Origin: Clostridiales bacterium CHKCI001
Lineage (GTDB): Bacteria > Bacillota > Clostridia > Lachnospirales > Lachnospiraceae
Length of the DNA: 64,000 nucleotides
Reading direction: 5' to 3'
Assembly: GCA_900045905.1 (NCBI GenBank)
Contig: FCNS01000012.1
Span: 186,001-250,000, forward strand
In this document: positions 8,436 to 16,865 of the stretch, piece by piece
How positions within the stretch are numbered: position 1 is the stretch's first letter
How the letters are laid out: each line of letters begins with the position of its first letter
Made by a program: the position numbers and the translations under genes
The notes under the pieces: model-generated
The model's database searches: none
The model's input: the letters and a program-made list of their open reading frames with translations, nothing else
What the model was told of the DNA's origin: nothing

Positions 8436-8487
8436 TTAATGAAAGCCTTGTAACTGCAAGGAAAAATGAATACGAATGATAAGAAGA

Positions 8488-8513
8488 AAGCACCTAAGAA
8501 TAGGTGCTTTTTT
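8488..8513 (+). terminator. Terminator of the tRNA operon
   Basis: Stem AAGCACCTA / TAGGTGCTT with a short loop, then six T. Confidence 0.9.
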
Positions 8514-8616
8514 CATACTTGGTCAATAATTTAAAAATATTTTGTTTATAGAGCTATATATAATGACACAAAGTGGGAATACTTTTATCTATAAAAGGAA
8601 AGGGAATATGTAAACG

Positions 8617-9189
8617 ATGAGCGGATATATTCATATTTATTGTGGAAATGGAAAGGGTAAAACAACAGCTGCGATTGGATTGTCAATTCGAAGTATTGGG
8701 GCTGGAATTCCAGTTGTGTTTACTCAATTTATGAAAGATGGAACTTCTTCCGAAATTTCCATTTTGGAAAGTATTCCAAATTTATCAGTATATTATGCGA
8801 AAGAAAACTTTGGATTTTCTTGGACATTGACAGAGGAAGAAAAACAAATAGCGAAAAGTATTTATACGGGCTTGTTTTTAAATGCAGTTCAGCAACTGGT
8901 GCAGATATCAAAAAAAGAAAATAAGGAAGAAACATTATTGGAAGAAGAAAATCATCCAACAGCTGTTCTTATATTGGATGAAGTAATCTCAGCATATAAT
9001 TATGATATGATTAATCGGGATGTTGTATTGAAATGGCTCAAAAAAAAGCCAGATGGCGTTGAAGTAGTATTGACGGGAAGAGACCCAAAGCCAGAACTAT
9101 TGGAATTGGCAGGTTATGTGACAGAAATGAAAAACAAAGTTCATATATATGAAAAGGGTATTCATGCAAGAAAAGGAATTGAAAAATAG
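8617..9189 (+). CDS. cobO: Cob(I)yrinic acid a,c-diamide adenosyltransferase (CobO/BtuR family)
   Basis: A 190-aa P-loop protein with the Walker A motif GNGKGKTTAAIGL (residues 9-21), the VVFTQFMKDG segment, the Walker-B-like strand AVLILDEVISAYNYDMI (about 122-138) and VVLTGRDPKPEL, all typical of the CobA/CobO type of corrinoid adenosyltransferase. It transfers the 5'-deoxyadenosyl group from ATP to Co(I) corrinoids. No other cobalamin gene is nearby and no cobalamin riboswitch is visible in the 100 bases upstream, so it is more likely used for salvage than in a biosynthesis operon. Confidence 0.92.
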   Translation: MSGYIHIYCGNGKGKTTAAIGLSIRSIGAGIPVVFTQFMKDGTSSEISILESIPNLSVYYAKENFGFSWTLTEEEKQIAKSIYTGLFLNAVQQLVQISKKENKEETLLEEENHPTAVLILDEVISAYNYDMINRDVVLKWLKKKPDGVEVVLTGRDPKPELLELAGYVTEMKNKVHIYEKGIHARKGIEK

Positions 9190-9239
9190 TAGAACGCAGA
9201 ACAGGTAAATCTACATTTAAAGTTTATTCACAAAATTAG

Positions 9240-9268
9240 TTGACAAAGAAAAGGAGGTATGATATTAT
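9240..9268 (+). promoter_or_regulatory. Promoter of tRNA-Leu
   Basis: TTGACA at 9240-9245, 17-bp spacer, TATTAT at 9263-9268, 18 bases before the tRNA. Confidence 0.85.
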
Positions 9269-9286
9269 AATAGCTGTGTGAAAATT

Positions 9287-9368
9287 GCGGATATGGCGGA
9301 ATTGGCAGACGCGCTAGATTTAGGTTCTAGTGTCCCGAGACGTGCAGGTTCAAGTCCTGTTATCCGCA
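9287..9368 (+). tRNA. tRNA-Leu (anticodon TAG)
   Basis: Acceptor GCGGATA pairs with TATCCGC; anticodon stem CTAGA/TCTAG with loop TT-TAG-GT; a long variable arm (TGTCCCGAGACG) marks a class II tRNA. CCA is not encoded. Confidence 0.95.
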
Positions 9369-9372
9369 TTCT

Positions 9373-9400
9373 AAAGCCCTTGAGTATTCAAGGGTTTTTT
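9373..9400 (+). terminator. Terminator of tRNA-Leu
   Basis: Stem AGCCCTTGA / TCAAGGGTT with loop GTAT and a T run. Confidence 0.9.
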
Positions 9401-9448
9401 GTATTTATGTTGCATAAATAAGAATAATTCAAAGTTAATATTAGAGAT

Positions 9449-9484
9449 AAAATGGTGATATCAGAAATGATAGCACCATTTTTT
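9449..9484. terminator. Second hairpin with flanking A and T runs
   Basis: TGGTG-TATCA / TGATA-CACCA with one A-G mismatch and loop GAAA, between A4 and T6, so it can end transcription in either direction. It may shield the tRNA unit from the IS element. Confidence 0.65.
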
Positions 9485-9651
9485 ATGTTGTGATATACAA
9501 AAATAAGCCCTGGTAGAGATCTTTTTGTCTTATATAACAGTATATGCTAAGTAATAATATTTCTATTTTCATAAATAAAACTCTTTCACTTTTTATAGGC
9601 CAAAACCCATTGCCCTTCGGCAGTGGGAGGAGCCACGTAAATTCGCAGCCG

Positions 9652-10055
9652 TTAACCTTGGATCTTAATGTACTTTTGTATCGTTGCTGCTGATACTTGG
9701 CCTATGCTACAAGAAAACTATCCGTCCGACCAAACGATTTTCTTTTTCCAATATTGTTTAGACAGAAAATCGGAATAGTTCTGCCACAAATAATAAGTGG
9801 TTTCCTGTTTGATGATTTTGACAATATCGCAAACCCTGTCGGTAGTATCGTAGCTTATCAGAAAATGGATAGGGTCTTTATCTGCTTCCATTGTTAGGAT
9901 GTGATAGCCTTTGGAGTTGCAGATGTCATATATCTTTGTTTCATATTGTCTGAAATAGAACCTTTTCGCAGTTGTTTACGGTATTTAGTCACTATGAATC
10001 TATGTACTTTTCGACGGTACTTACGCCTGTTGTGATGATGGTATCGGTTATCCAT
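9652..10055 (-). pseudogene. tnpA: tnpA relic, IS200-type Y1 transposase
   Basis: Read on the minus strand from the ATG at 10055 the protein starts MDNRYHHHNRRKYRRK. A one-base deletion near 9931-9938 shifts the frame. The rest, down to the stop at 9652, reads IYDICNSKGYHILTMEADK, DPIHFLISYDTTDR, IIKQETTYYLWQNY, QYWKKKIVWSDG, an in-frame TAG, then SIGQVSAATIQKYI with the family's catalytic Tyr position. At the HUH site the first His is Pro (DPIH). So at least three lesions are visible: frameshift, lost HUH histidine and a nonsense codon. It should encode no active single-strand transposase. Confidence 0.85.
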
Positions 10056-10141
10056 AGAAAAACTTCCTCCGGACTGATTGACTTTCACTGATAATTCATA
10101 TATCATACATTTAATGAAGTATCAATGAAAGGAGTCCATCT

Positions 10142-11281
10142 ATGGAACAGATAACCGTTACAGCAAAAATACAGATATCCGCTGCATCCGATGACAAAGG
10201 TTTGCTTGATGAAACGATGTCAGTGTATACAGATGCCTGTAACTATGTTTCTGATTATGTATTCCATACACATGACCTGAAACAGTTTTCGCTTAACAAA
10301 GTTCTGTATGCCACACTTCGAGAGAAATTTCGTCTTAAATCACAAATGACCCAATCGGTTGTAAAGACGGTAATAGCAAGATACCGAACCATTCTTGAAA
10401 ATCAGAAAGAGTGGATTAAACCGTTTTTCAAGAAGGCACAGTATGACCTTGTCTGGAACAGGGATTATTCCCTCACACAAAACTGTTTTTCCGTGAACAC
10501 GTTGAAGGGGCGTGTCAAACTTCCGTATTTTGCAAGAGGTATGTCGAAATATTTTGACTCCACAATCTATAAGTTTGGTACTGCCAAACTTGTAAAGAAA
10601 CAAGGGAAGTATTTTTTACACATACCAGTTACTTATGATATGGAGGAAAGCAACCTCTGTGATATCTGCAATGTTGTTGGCGTTGACAGAGGGATTAACT
10701 TTGTTGTAGCCACCTATAATAGCAAGCACAAATCTGGTTTTGTAAGTGGTAAAGCCATCAAGCAAAAACGTGCTCACTACTCGAAACTCCGTAAAGAACT
10801 CCAAATGTGTCAGACAGCATCTGCAAGACGTAGAATAAAAACGATCGGTCAGCGAGAAAACCGTTGGATGCAGGATATAAACCATCAGGTATCGAAGGCA
10901 CTCGTTGAAAACAATCCGAAGCATACCCTCTTTGTCCTTGAAGACCTGTCGGGTGTTCGCAATGCCACAGAGCGTGTCCGAACCAAAGACCGCTATGTGT
11001 CGGTATCATGGTCGTTTTATGACCTGGAACAGAAACTAATTTACAAAGCAAAGCAGAAACAGTCTAGCGTTATTAAGGTTGACCCTCGTTACACAAGTCA
11101 GTGCTGTCCTGTATGCGGACACATGGAAAGAGCCAATCGTAACAAGAAAATGCATCTGTTTTGCTGTAAAAACTGTGGCTACCAATCAAACGATGACCGT
11201 ATTGGAGCGATGAATCTGTACCGCAAGGGAATCAACTATCTGGAGGATAGTCAAGTACCTGATACAGTTACGGCAGAGTAA
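10142..11281 (+). CDS. tnpB: TnpB, RNA-guided nuclease of IS605 type
   Basis: A 379-aa full-length TnpB, starting after GAAAGGAG with good spacing. The RuvC-like residues are in place: Asp in GVDRGINF (about 182), Glu in FVLEDLSG (about 265) and Asp in SNDDRIGAMNL (about 350). The four-Cys zinc ribbon is intact (CPVCGH at about 323 and CCKNCGY at about 341). Characterised TnpB proteins cut DNA using a guide RNA made from the element's right end next to a target-adjacent motif, and help retain the element. No frameshift or lost key residue is seen, unlike tnpA next door. Activity here is inferred from the family. Confidence 0.93.
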   Translation: MEQITVTAKIQISAASDDKGLLDETMSVYTDACNYVSDYVFHTHDLKQFSLNKVLYATLREKFRLKSQMTQSVVKTVIARYRTILENQKEWIKPFFKKAQYDLVWNRDYSLTQNCFSVNTLKGRVKLPYFARGMSKYFDSTIYKFGTAKLVKKQGKYFLHIPVTYDMEESNLCDICNVVGVDRGINFVVATYNSKHKSGFVSGKAIKQKRAHYSKLRKELQMCQTASARRRIKTIGQRENRWMQDINHQVSKALVENNPKHTLFVLEDLSGVRNATERVRTKDRYVSVSWSFYDLEQKLIYKAKQKQSSVIKVDPRYTSQCCPVCGHMERANRNKKMHLFCCKNCGYQSNDDRIGAMNLYRKGINYLEDSQVPDTVTAE

Positions 11282-11424
11282 ACTTTGCCGTAAAGGGTGC
11301 TGTCAGCCACCCTGTGATGTAACGCCACTTTAGGCAGGAATGCCGATTAGGGATAAAAGGTCGGAGGCGTAAGCCGTTACTACGACTGGGCAGTTACAAG
11401 CCTATGACTTTTCGGTCGTGGGTA
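11190..11424 (+). ncRNA. Candidate omegaRNA (reRNA) of TnpB
   Basis: The end of tnpB and the 140 bases after it are unusually structured for this AT-rich window: GGGTG/CACCC stem near 11296-11313, further short stems to 11390, and the right-end hairpin at 11401-11422. In known IS605 systems the guide RNA overlaps the tnpB 3' end and runs to the right end, with the guide taken from the flank just beyond (here starting about 11423-11432). Exact ends are not determined. Confidence 0.5.
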
Positions 11425-11494
11425 GTTGACTTGGAAAGGTATATGTTATGATAAAGAAAACGATTGAGAAACGGTGAAACAATTGGAGGTAGAT

Positions 11495-12004
11495 ATGTTA
11501 ATTCGGCAGGAAACAAGTAATGATTATGAAGAAGTCTATTATGTTGTAAAACAGGCATTTGTATCTGCAGAGCATAATGATGAAAAGGAACAGGATTTAG
11601 TTGCTGCATTGAGAAAAAGCGATGCTTTTATACCACAATTATCACTAGTAGCAGAAATAAATGGGAAAATTGTAGGGCATATCTTATTCACAGAGGCAAA
11701 GGTTGGAAGTGATACTGTATTGGTTTTAGCTCCTTTGTCTGTACTACCTGAATTTCAAAAACAAGGGGTAGGGACTGCGTTGATAAGAAAAGGTCATGAA
11801 ACTGGGAAGGAATTAGGTTATGAATATTCCCTTGTGCTGGGAAGTGAAAAATATTATCCTCGTTTTGGCTATTTACCAGCGATACAGTTTGGAATTGAGG
11901 TTCCTGAAGGTATGCCTTCTGTTAATTTTATGGCAATACAATTGCAAGAACATGCAGGGTCTATCAATGGAGTAGTAACTTATGCAAAAGAATTTGGAAT
12001 ATAA
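11495..12004 (+). CDS. GNAT-family N-acetyltransferase (YhbS-like)
   Basis: A 169-aa acetyltransferase. The acetyl-CoA-binding motif A is LSVLPEFQKQGVGTALIRKG (about residues 89-108), with the following helix and the VLGSEKYYPRFGYLPA segment that is characteristic of the YhbS-like GNAT group. The N-terminal motif MLIRQETSNDYEEVYYVV is also typical. TTGGAGG at 11483-11489 selects the ATG at 11495 over an in-frame GTG at 11474. The acceptor substrate cannot be predicted. It lies just downstream of the IS right end, and the element may have separated it from its own promoter. Confidence 0.85.
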   Translation: MLIRQETSNDYEEVYYVVKQAFVSAEHNDEKEQDLVAALRKSDAFIPQLSLVAEINGKIVGHILFTEAKVGSDTVLVLAPLSVLPEFQKQGVGTALIRKGHETGKELGYEYSLVLGSEKYYPRFGYLPAIQFGIEVPEGMPSVNFMAIQLQEHAGSINGVVTYAKEFGI

Positions 12005-12033
12005 AATAGAAATAGCAAAAAAGGGGAAAGAGA

Positions 12034-13113
12034 ATGGCGAAATTATTGGAATATAAATGTCCGTCTTGTGGAGGAGCGTTAAAATTTGACAGCTCTGTGC
12101 AAAAAATGAAATGTCCGTACTGTGGAACGGAATTTGAGATGGAAGCGTTGAAAAACTATGATGATATTTTAAACCAGGAACAGCCAGATGATATGAAGTG
12201 GGAAACCCAGGCAGGAAGTGAATGGAAAACGGGAGAAACCGATAATATGATAATTTATACCTGTAAATCCTGTGGTGGTGAAATTGTCGGAGATCAAAAC
12301 TTAGGAGCCACGAGTTGTCCATTTTGTGGTAATCCAGTTGTTATGATGGGACAGTTTTCTGGAGATCTTCGTCCAGATTATGTAATTCCATTTAAACTAG
12401 ATAAGCAGGCTGCTAAAGATGGATTAGTAAAACACTTAAAAGGAAAACGATTGCTGCCAAAACAGTTTAAGTCACAAAATCGTATTAATGAAATAAAAGG
12501 AGTTTATGTTCCATTTTGGCTGTTTGATGCAGATGCGACTGGTAAAGTACGATATAAGGCGACGAGAGTTCGAGCTTGGAGCGATGAAGATTACAATTAT
12601 ACAGAAACAAGTTATTTTTCTGTTTATCGAGAGGGAGAAATTGGATTTGAAAAAATACCAGTAGACGGCTCTTCCAAAATTGCGGATGATTTAATGGAAT
12701 CCATTGAGCCATTTTATTTTGAAGATGCTGTCGATTTTCAGACTGCCTATCTGGCAGGGTATTTGGCAGATCGATATGATGTTACAGTGAACCAGAGTAT
12801 TGAGCGGGCAAATGAACGAATCAAACATAGTACAGAAGAAAATTTTGCTGCTACTGTTCAAGGATACAGCAGTGTTATAACAGAAAGCAGCAGTATTCAG
12901 CTTTCTAATGGAAATGCAAAATATGCACTCTATCCAGTATGGATGTTAAGTACAACTTGGAATGGTAAAAACTATACGTTTGCTATGAATGGTCAGACTG
13001 GCAAATTTGTAGGGGACTTACCATTGGATAAAGGGGCGTACTGGCGTTGGTTTTTCAGCCTTAGTGTAATTTTCAGTATCATTTTTTATGCTATTTTCTG
13101 GATTGCTTTTTAG
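12034..13113 (+). CDS. Zinc-ribbon protein with C-terminal membrane segment
   Basis: A 359-aa protein with two four-Cys zinc ribbons: CPSCGG plus CPYCGT (residues 9-32) and CKSCGG plus CPFCGN (about 76-100). A beta-rich middle follows (VIPFKLDKQAAKDGL, YVPFWLFDADA), and a hydrophobic segment closes the protein (about 338-357). Database entries for this kind of protein often carry names such as TFIIB-type zinc ribbon protein, but the function is unknown. It is followed after 34 bases by a TPM-domain protein on the same strand, so the two are probably co-transcribed and may both work at the membrane. Confidence 0.75.
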   Translation: MAKLLEYKCPSCGGALKFDSSVQKMKCPYCGTEFEMEALKNYDDILNQEQPDDMKWETQAGSEWKTGETDNMIIYTCKSCGGEIVGDQNLGATSCPFCGNPVVMMGQFSGDLRPDYVIPFKLDKQAAKDGLVKHLKGKRLLPKQFKSQNRINEIKGVYVPFWLFDADATGKVRYKATRVRAWSDEDYNYTETSYFSVYREGEIGFEKIPVDGSSKIADDLMESIEPFYFEDAVDFQTAYLAGYLADRYDVTVNQSIERANERIKHSTEENFAATVQGYSSVITESSSIQLSNGNAKYALYPVWMLSTTWNGKNYTFAMNGQTGKFVGDLPLDKGAYWRWFFSLSVIFSIIFYAIFWIAF

Positions 13114-13147
13114 TTTTGGATTTTAATTTGCTCAGGAGGGTAATGCC

Positions 13148-13978
13148 GTGAAAAAACAATGGAAACGTTTCTTTTTAGGAATTATAATTTTTGTCTGTAT
13201 GTTTTTGGGGATAGTGAATGAAAATGTAGCAGCCTATAATAGTGGGCATCTGCCAAGGCTTGTGGATGAAGGTGATTTATTGACAGATGAGGAAGAACGT
13301 AGATTAATAGAAAAACTGGATGATATCAGTGGAAGACAGCAATGTGATGTCATTATTGTGACTACGGGTTCTTTAAATGGAAAAACAACAACCGAATATG
13401 CAGACGATTATTTTGATTACAATGGATATGGACTAGGAAACGAGAAAGATGGAATATTACTGTTAGTCAGTATGAGAGAACGAAACTGGGCGATTAGTAC
13501 ACATGGAGCTGCAATAGATGCTTTTACCGATGCAGGACAGGAAGCTATGACAGACCAATTTATTCCCAAATTAAGTGAAGGAGATTACTTGGATGCATTT
13601 AATCAGTTTGCTGAATTATGTGATGATTTCTTAACACAGGCGGCGACAGGAGAACCTTATGATGTCAATAATTTGGATTCTGAGGATAGTATTTTTGCCA
13701 TGCCAGGTGTGAGAATCGGACTTGCGATAGGAAGTGGTTGTTTACTTGCTTTTATTGTTGTAAGTGTGATGAAGGGAACATTAAAATCTGTACGTAGTCA
13801 GGCAGCAGCATCAAGTTATATTCGTCCAGGAAGTTTACATATTATAAAAAGTTATGACTATTTTCTTTACCGACATATATCGAAAACTGCCAAGCCAAAA
13901 GATCATAATTCAGGTGGCAGCAGTACCCATGTAAGTTCTTCTGGAAGTACTCATGGAGGTTCCAGCGGAAGCTTCTAA
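13148..13978 (+). CDS. TPM-domain (YgcG-type) membrane protein
   Basis: A 276-aa protein from a GTG start, with CAGGAGGG nine bases upstream. Residues 1-28 are a signal peptide ending near VAAYN. The TPM domain covers about 32-160 and includes LPRLVDEGDLLTDEEERRL and the segment GLGNEKDGILLLVSMRERNW. One transmembrane helix follows (about 191-210), then a cytoplasmic tail ending in a Gly/Ser/His-rich stretch. TPM domains are implicated in membrane-protein quality control or phosphatase activity in other organisms; the role here is not known. It pairs with the upstream zinc-ribbon gene. Confidence 0.82.
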   Translation: MKKQWKRFFLGIIIFVCMFLGIVNENVAAYNSGHLPRLVDEGDLLTDEEERRLIEKLDDISGRQQCDVIIVTTGSLNGKTTTEYADDYFDYNGYGLGNEKDGILLLVSMRERNWAISTHGAAIDAFTDAGQEAMTDQFIPKLSEGDYLDAFNQFAELCDDFLTQAATGEPYDVNNLDSEDSIFAMPGVRIGLAIGSGCLLAFIVVSVMKGTLKSVRSQAAASSYIRPGSLHIIKSYDYFLYRHISKTAKPKDHNSGGSSTHVSSSGSTHGGSSGSF

Positions 13979-14003
13979 TCATAGAATATATTTCTTTTCT
14001 AAT

Positions 14004-14215
14004 CTATAAAACTTCCATTCCCGCTTTGTAGGTACCACCATCATATAAAAGTCGATTGCTCCGCACTTTAGTGCTCTCGTAATGGCCACCTGTATTCACA
14101 ATCCGAGCGGTCGATCTCCTTGTTCATACAGGTTAGCCTATCCAATAGCCATGAACTATCCCATGTAAACACGGTCCGTTTCATGGCTGCTGTCTGGGAC
14201 TTTCACAGTAAATAA
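14004..14215 (+). repeat. Dispersed intergenic repeat family A, copy 1
   Basis: Shares ordered blocks with the copy at 15806: CTATAAAACTTCCAT...CGCTTTG, ATATAAAAGTC, the CTGTATTC-CAATCC block and the TCATACAGGT block. It is markedly richer in G+C than its surroundings, has no ORF of its own, and makes up most of the gap between the TPM gene and the MATE gene. Confidence 0.7.
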
Positions 14216-14230
14216 TATTTTTATAGAAAT

Positions 14231-14280
14231 TAGCGATAATTCTGCTAGATTTTCTTATACAAAAAGAATATTATGATACA
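14231..14280 (+). promoter_or_regulatory. Promoter-like element sharing an upstream box with 16866
   Basis: TAGCGATAATTCTG followed by TAGATTTT (14231-14253) is shared, with one base difference, with 16866-16888, where it abuts a strong promoter. Here the following -35/-10 pair is weak (TTCTTA, 17 bp, GATACA). It would drive the MATE gene, with a leader of about 160 bases in which I see no known riboswitch. Confidence 0.45.
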
Positions 14281-14445
14281 GGAGTGAAAGAGGTCATGCG
14301 AGCATGAAAAAGTAGACCAATAGGGCAAATTTTGAATGTTTTTAGAATTTCGGGAGCACAAAGTGCGTAGAAATCTGTAGTGTCATGGGATTAAAATGCT
14401 TTTTGACTCCAACAATAGATACAAAACAAAGAAAGTAGAAGTGAT

Positions 14446-15792
14446 ATGAAGGAAAATAAGACTTTTTATAAAAAGTTAATTGCATTAGTATTGCCGATTG
14501 CAGTTCAAAATCTAATGACCGCTTTAGTCAGTGCATCGGATGCGTTAATGCTTGGCTTTTTGGATCAAAGTTCGTTGTCAGCAGTATCGCTTGCAACACA
14601 GGTACAATTTGTTTTAAATTTATTTTATGCAGCCCTAACAATTGGAACCACCGTTTTAGCAGCTCAGTATTGGGGAAAAGGAGATAGGGTATCAGTAGAA
14701 AAGGTACTTGTGGTCTCGCTGAAGATTTCGGTACTGATCTCTGGGCTATTTTTTCTAGCAGCTAGTTGTTGTCCAGAGCTCCTGATGAAGATTTTTACAA
14801 ATGAACCAATGTTAATTGAATTGGGAATTCCTTATCTTAGAATTGTGAGCTGGTCATATTTATTTATGGGAGTTTCTCAGATTTATCTTTGTATTATGAA
14901 AAATAGTGGAAGAACGCTGAGAAGCACTATATATGGCTCTACTGCGGTTATTTTGAACATTGTATTAAATACTGTTTTGATTTTTGGACTATTTGGATTT
15001 CCTAAATTAGAAATTGCAGGAGCGGCGATTGCTACTGTCATTTCCCGAGCAGTGGAACTGATTCTTGTTTTCATTGAAAATGCGAAAAAAGATGTCGTTC
15101 GAGTACGGAGAGAATTTTTAATCTCAAGCAGTCCAGAATTAAAGAAAGACTTTTATCGTTATACAACGCCTGTATTAGCCAATGAACTCGTATGGGGATG
15201 TGGTTTTACAATGTTTTCCGTCATTATGGGACATTTAGGTGATGATGCGGTTGCTGCCAATTCGATTGCGAATATTGTAAAAAATATTATTGCATGTGTA
15301 TGTCTTGGAATTGGAACAGGAAGCGGCATTATTGTTGGAAATGAATTAGGAATTGGAAATTTGGAGCAGGCAAGAAATTATGGGAGAAAGCTCTGTACAA
15401 TTGCGTGGATCGCAGGTGTTATATCAGGAATTTTCCTTTTACTATGCAGTCCATTCATCTTAAACTTTGCAGATAATCTCAGTGATCAGGCACACCAGTA
15501 TTTACATACAATGCTTTATATATGTGCATACTACATGATTGGAAAATCAATCAACTCCACTGTTGTAGCAGGAATCTTTTGCTCAGGAGGGGATACACGA
15601 TTTGGATTTTTATGTGATATTGTGACGATGTGGATTATCATTGTACCAATAGGAATGATAAGTGCATTTGTATGGAAATTACCAGTTTTAGTTGTATATT
15701 TCTTGCTAAGTCTGGATGAATTTGTAAAACTGCCCGCAGTTTATCGTCACTATAAGCAATATAAGTGGGTAAAAAACTTAACCATCTCATAA
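14446..15792 (+). CDS. MATE-family efflux transporter
   Basis: A 448-aa integral membrane protein with about twelve hydrophobic helices in two related halves, opening with the typical KLIALVLPIAVQNLMTALV segment and containing the family's AAQYWGKGD loop and the second-half counterpart VGNELGIGN. MATE proteins export cationic drugs or metabolites using Na+ or H+ gradients. It sits between two copies of repeat family A, which hints that this block was inserted or rearranged as a unit. The substrate is unknown. Confidence 0.92.
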   Translation: MKENKTFYKKLIALVLPIAVQNLMTALVSASDALMLGFLDQSSLSAVSLATQVQFVLNLFYAALTIGTTVLAAQYWGKGDRVSVEKVLVVSLKISVLISGLFFLAASCCPELLMKIFTNEPMLIELGIPYLRIVSWSYLFMGVSQIYLCIMKNSGRTLRSTIYGSTAVILNIVLNTVLIFGLFGFPKLEIAGAAIATVISRAVELILVFIENAKKDVVRVRREFLISSSPELKKDFYRYTTPVLANELVWGCGFTMFSVIMGHLGDDAVAANSIANIVKNIIACVCLGIGTGSGIIVGNELGIGNLEQARNYGRKLCTIAWIAGVISGIFLLLCSPFILNFADNLSDQAHQYLHTMLYICAYYMIGKSINSTVVAGIFCSGGDTRFGFLCDIVTMWIIIVPIGMISAFVWKLPVLVVYFLLSLDEFVKLPAVYRHYKQYKWVKNLTIS

Positions 15793-15805
15793 GTGGATAA
15801 GATTT

Positions 15806-16012
15806 CTATAAAACTTCCATGCTCGCTTTGCGAGCACTACTACAATATAAAAGTCATGTCTTCGTGCTGTGCACTCTCGACATCGCTGCCTGTATTCGCA
15901 ATCCAGGCGAATGTCTTACTTGCTCATACAGGTCAGATCGTTGAATGTCCAGTTAGCACAGAGGATAAATCCCCTGCCTGCTTGGACATTGATGATACTT
16001 TTATAATAAATA
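15806..16012 (+). repeat. Dispersed intergenic repeat family A, copy 2
   Basis: Same order of conserved blocks as copy 1, beginning immediately after the MATE stop. A 79-codon frame that overlaps it is not a believable gene. Its right part (GTCCAGTTAGCAC ... GCTTGGACATT) differs from copy 1. Confidence 0.7.
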
Positions 16013-16047
16013 ATAAACAGTTTAATTTTTAATTAAGGAGGAAAAAG

Positions 16048-16677
16048 ATGAATCATATAGAACGCAGAGATGCACAGATGCCATATATTTCTGATGCATC
16101 CGTTATGGAAGAACAAAAAAAATGTAGAAAGATTTTACAGAGACTGAATACGGTAGATCGTTCTGATTTTGAAGAAATCAATAAAATTGTAAAAGAATTG
16201 TTAGGAAAGTCAGAAAATGCATTTATTAACCCGCCATTTTATTGTGACTATGGTTCTCATATTGAAGTAGGCAAAAACTTCTTTGCCAACTATAACTGTA
16301 CGATTATTGATGTTGCAAAAGTAAAAATTGGAGATAACTGCCAGTTTGCTCCTAATGTAGCAATTTATACCGCAGGACATCCAGTTCACCCAGAATCCAG
16401 AAATACGATGTATGAGTATGGAATTGAAGTTACAATTGGGGATAACGTCTGGATTGGAGGAAATACTGTAATTGTTCCAGGTGTTCATATTGGAAGCAAT
16501 ACTGTAATCGGTGCAGGAAGTGTGGTCACAAAAGATATACCAGACTGGGTTGTAGCAGCAGGAAATCCATGTAGAGTAATCCGAAAAATTACGGAGGAAG
16601 ATCGAAAGTTTTATTATAAGGATCGAGAATTTGACGAAGAATCATGGAATGAAATTCAGCGTATGACCCAAAAATAG
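16048..16677 (+). CDS. Sugar O-acetyltransferase (maltose/galactoside acetyltransferase family)
   Basis: A 209-aa left-handed beta-helix acyltransferase. The N-terminal cap has the family helix pair (VMEEQKKCRKILQRLN), hexapeptide repeats start near residue 70, the catalytic His lies in YTAGHPVHPESR (about 111-122), and the helix ends in WIGGNTVIVPGVHIGSNTVIG. Family members acetylate the 6-OH of glucosides or galactosides from acetyl-CoA, possibly as detoxification. AAGGAGG at 16034 precedes the ATG. It is closed by a terminator. Confidence 0.9.
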   Translation: MNHIERRDAQMPYISDASVMEEQKKCRKILQRLNTVDRSDFEEINKIVKELLGKSENAFINPPFYCDYGSHIEVGKNFFANYNCTIIDVAKVKIGDNCQFAPNVAIYTAGHPVHPESRNTMYEYGIEVTIGDNVWIGGNTVIVPGVHIGSNTVIGAGSVVTKDIPDWVVAAGNPCRVIRKITEEDRKFYYKDREFDEESWNEIQRMTQK

Positions 16678-16696
16678 AAATTTATTTTATTATAAC

Positions 16697-16755
16697 AGAG
16701 TCTGCTGTGATAGGAAAGAACGATTTCGTATTACAACAGACTCTCTATTTTTTAT
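16697..16755 (+). terminator. Terminator of the acetyltransferase gene
   Basis: AGAGTCTG-TGT / ACA-CAGACTCT around a long loop, followed by CTATTTTTT. Confidence 0.8.
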
Positions 16756-16865
16756 TGTGATATGCATATTCAGTGAAGGTTTCTTTTGCTGCCATAAAAT
16801 GCAGATAAGGAAATATATAGGAAATATAATTTGGATATTTATAAAAATACGATTCTTATAATAAA

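Larger units (their letters stand above)
9598..11424 (+). mobile_element. IS200/IS605-family element with intact tnpB and decayed tnpA
   Basis: Ends are approximate. The left end carries a hairpin at 9606-9627 (CCCATTGC / GCAGTGGG, loop CCTTCG) and the right end a similar one at 11401-11422 (CCTATGAC / GTCGTGGG, loop TTTTCG). Subterminal hairpins instead of terminal inverted repeats are the hallmark of IS200/IS605 elements. Inside are a divergent tnpA relic (minus) and tnpB (plus), the arrangement of IS608-like members. The element sits between tRNA-Leu and a GNAT gene. Because tnpA is broken, it cannot move without help from another copy. Confidence 0.85.

Noticed and set aside
7816-8479. 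Several ORFs over the tRNA cluster on both strands
   Set aside because: They are translations of tRNA genes; the tRNA cloverleafs and promoter fully explain the region.
8514-8616. Cobalamin riboswitch before cobO
   Set aside because: The gap is too short and no B12-box-like sequence is seen.
9697-9897. 66-codon plus-strand ORF left of tnpB
   Set aside because: It is the antisense of the tnpA relic.
14281-14445. Riboswitch in the leader of the MATE gene
   Set aside because: MATE genes often have one, but I could not match the leader to a guanidine, purine or other known consensus; it holds only weak stems.
15793-16032. 79-codon ORF directly after the MATE gene
   Set aside because: It lies over repeat family A, has no ribosome site and its sequence is not protein-like; the sister repeat copy has no equivalent frame.
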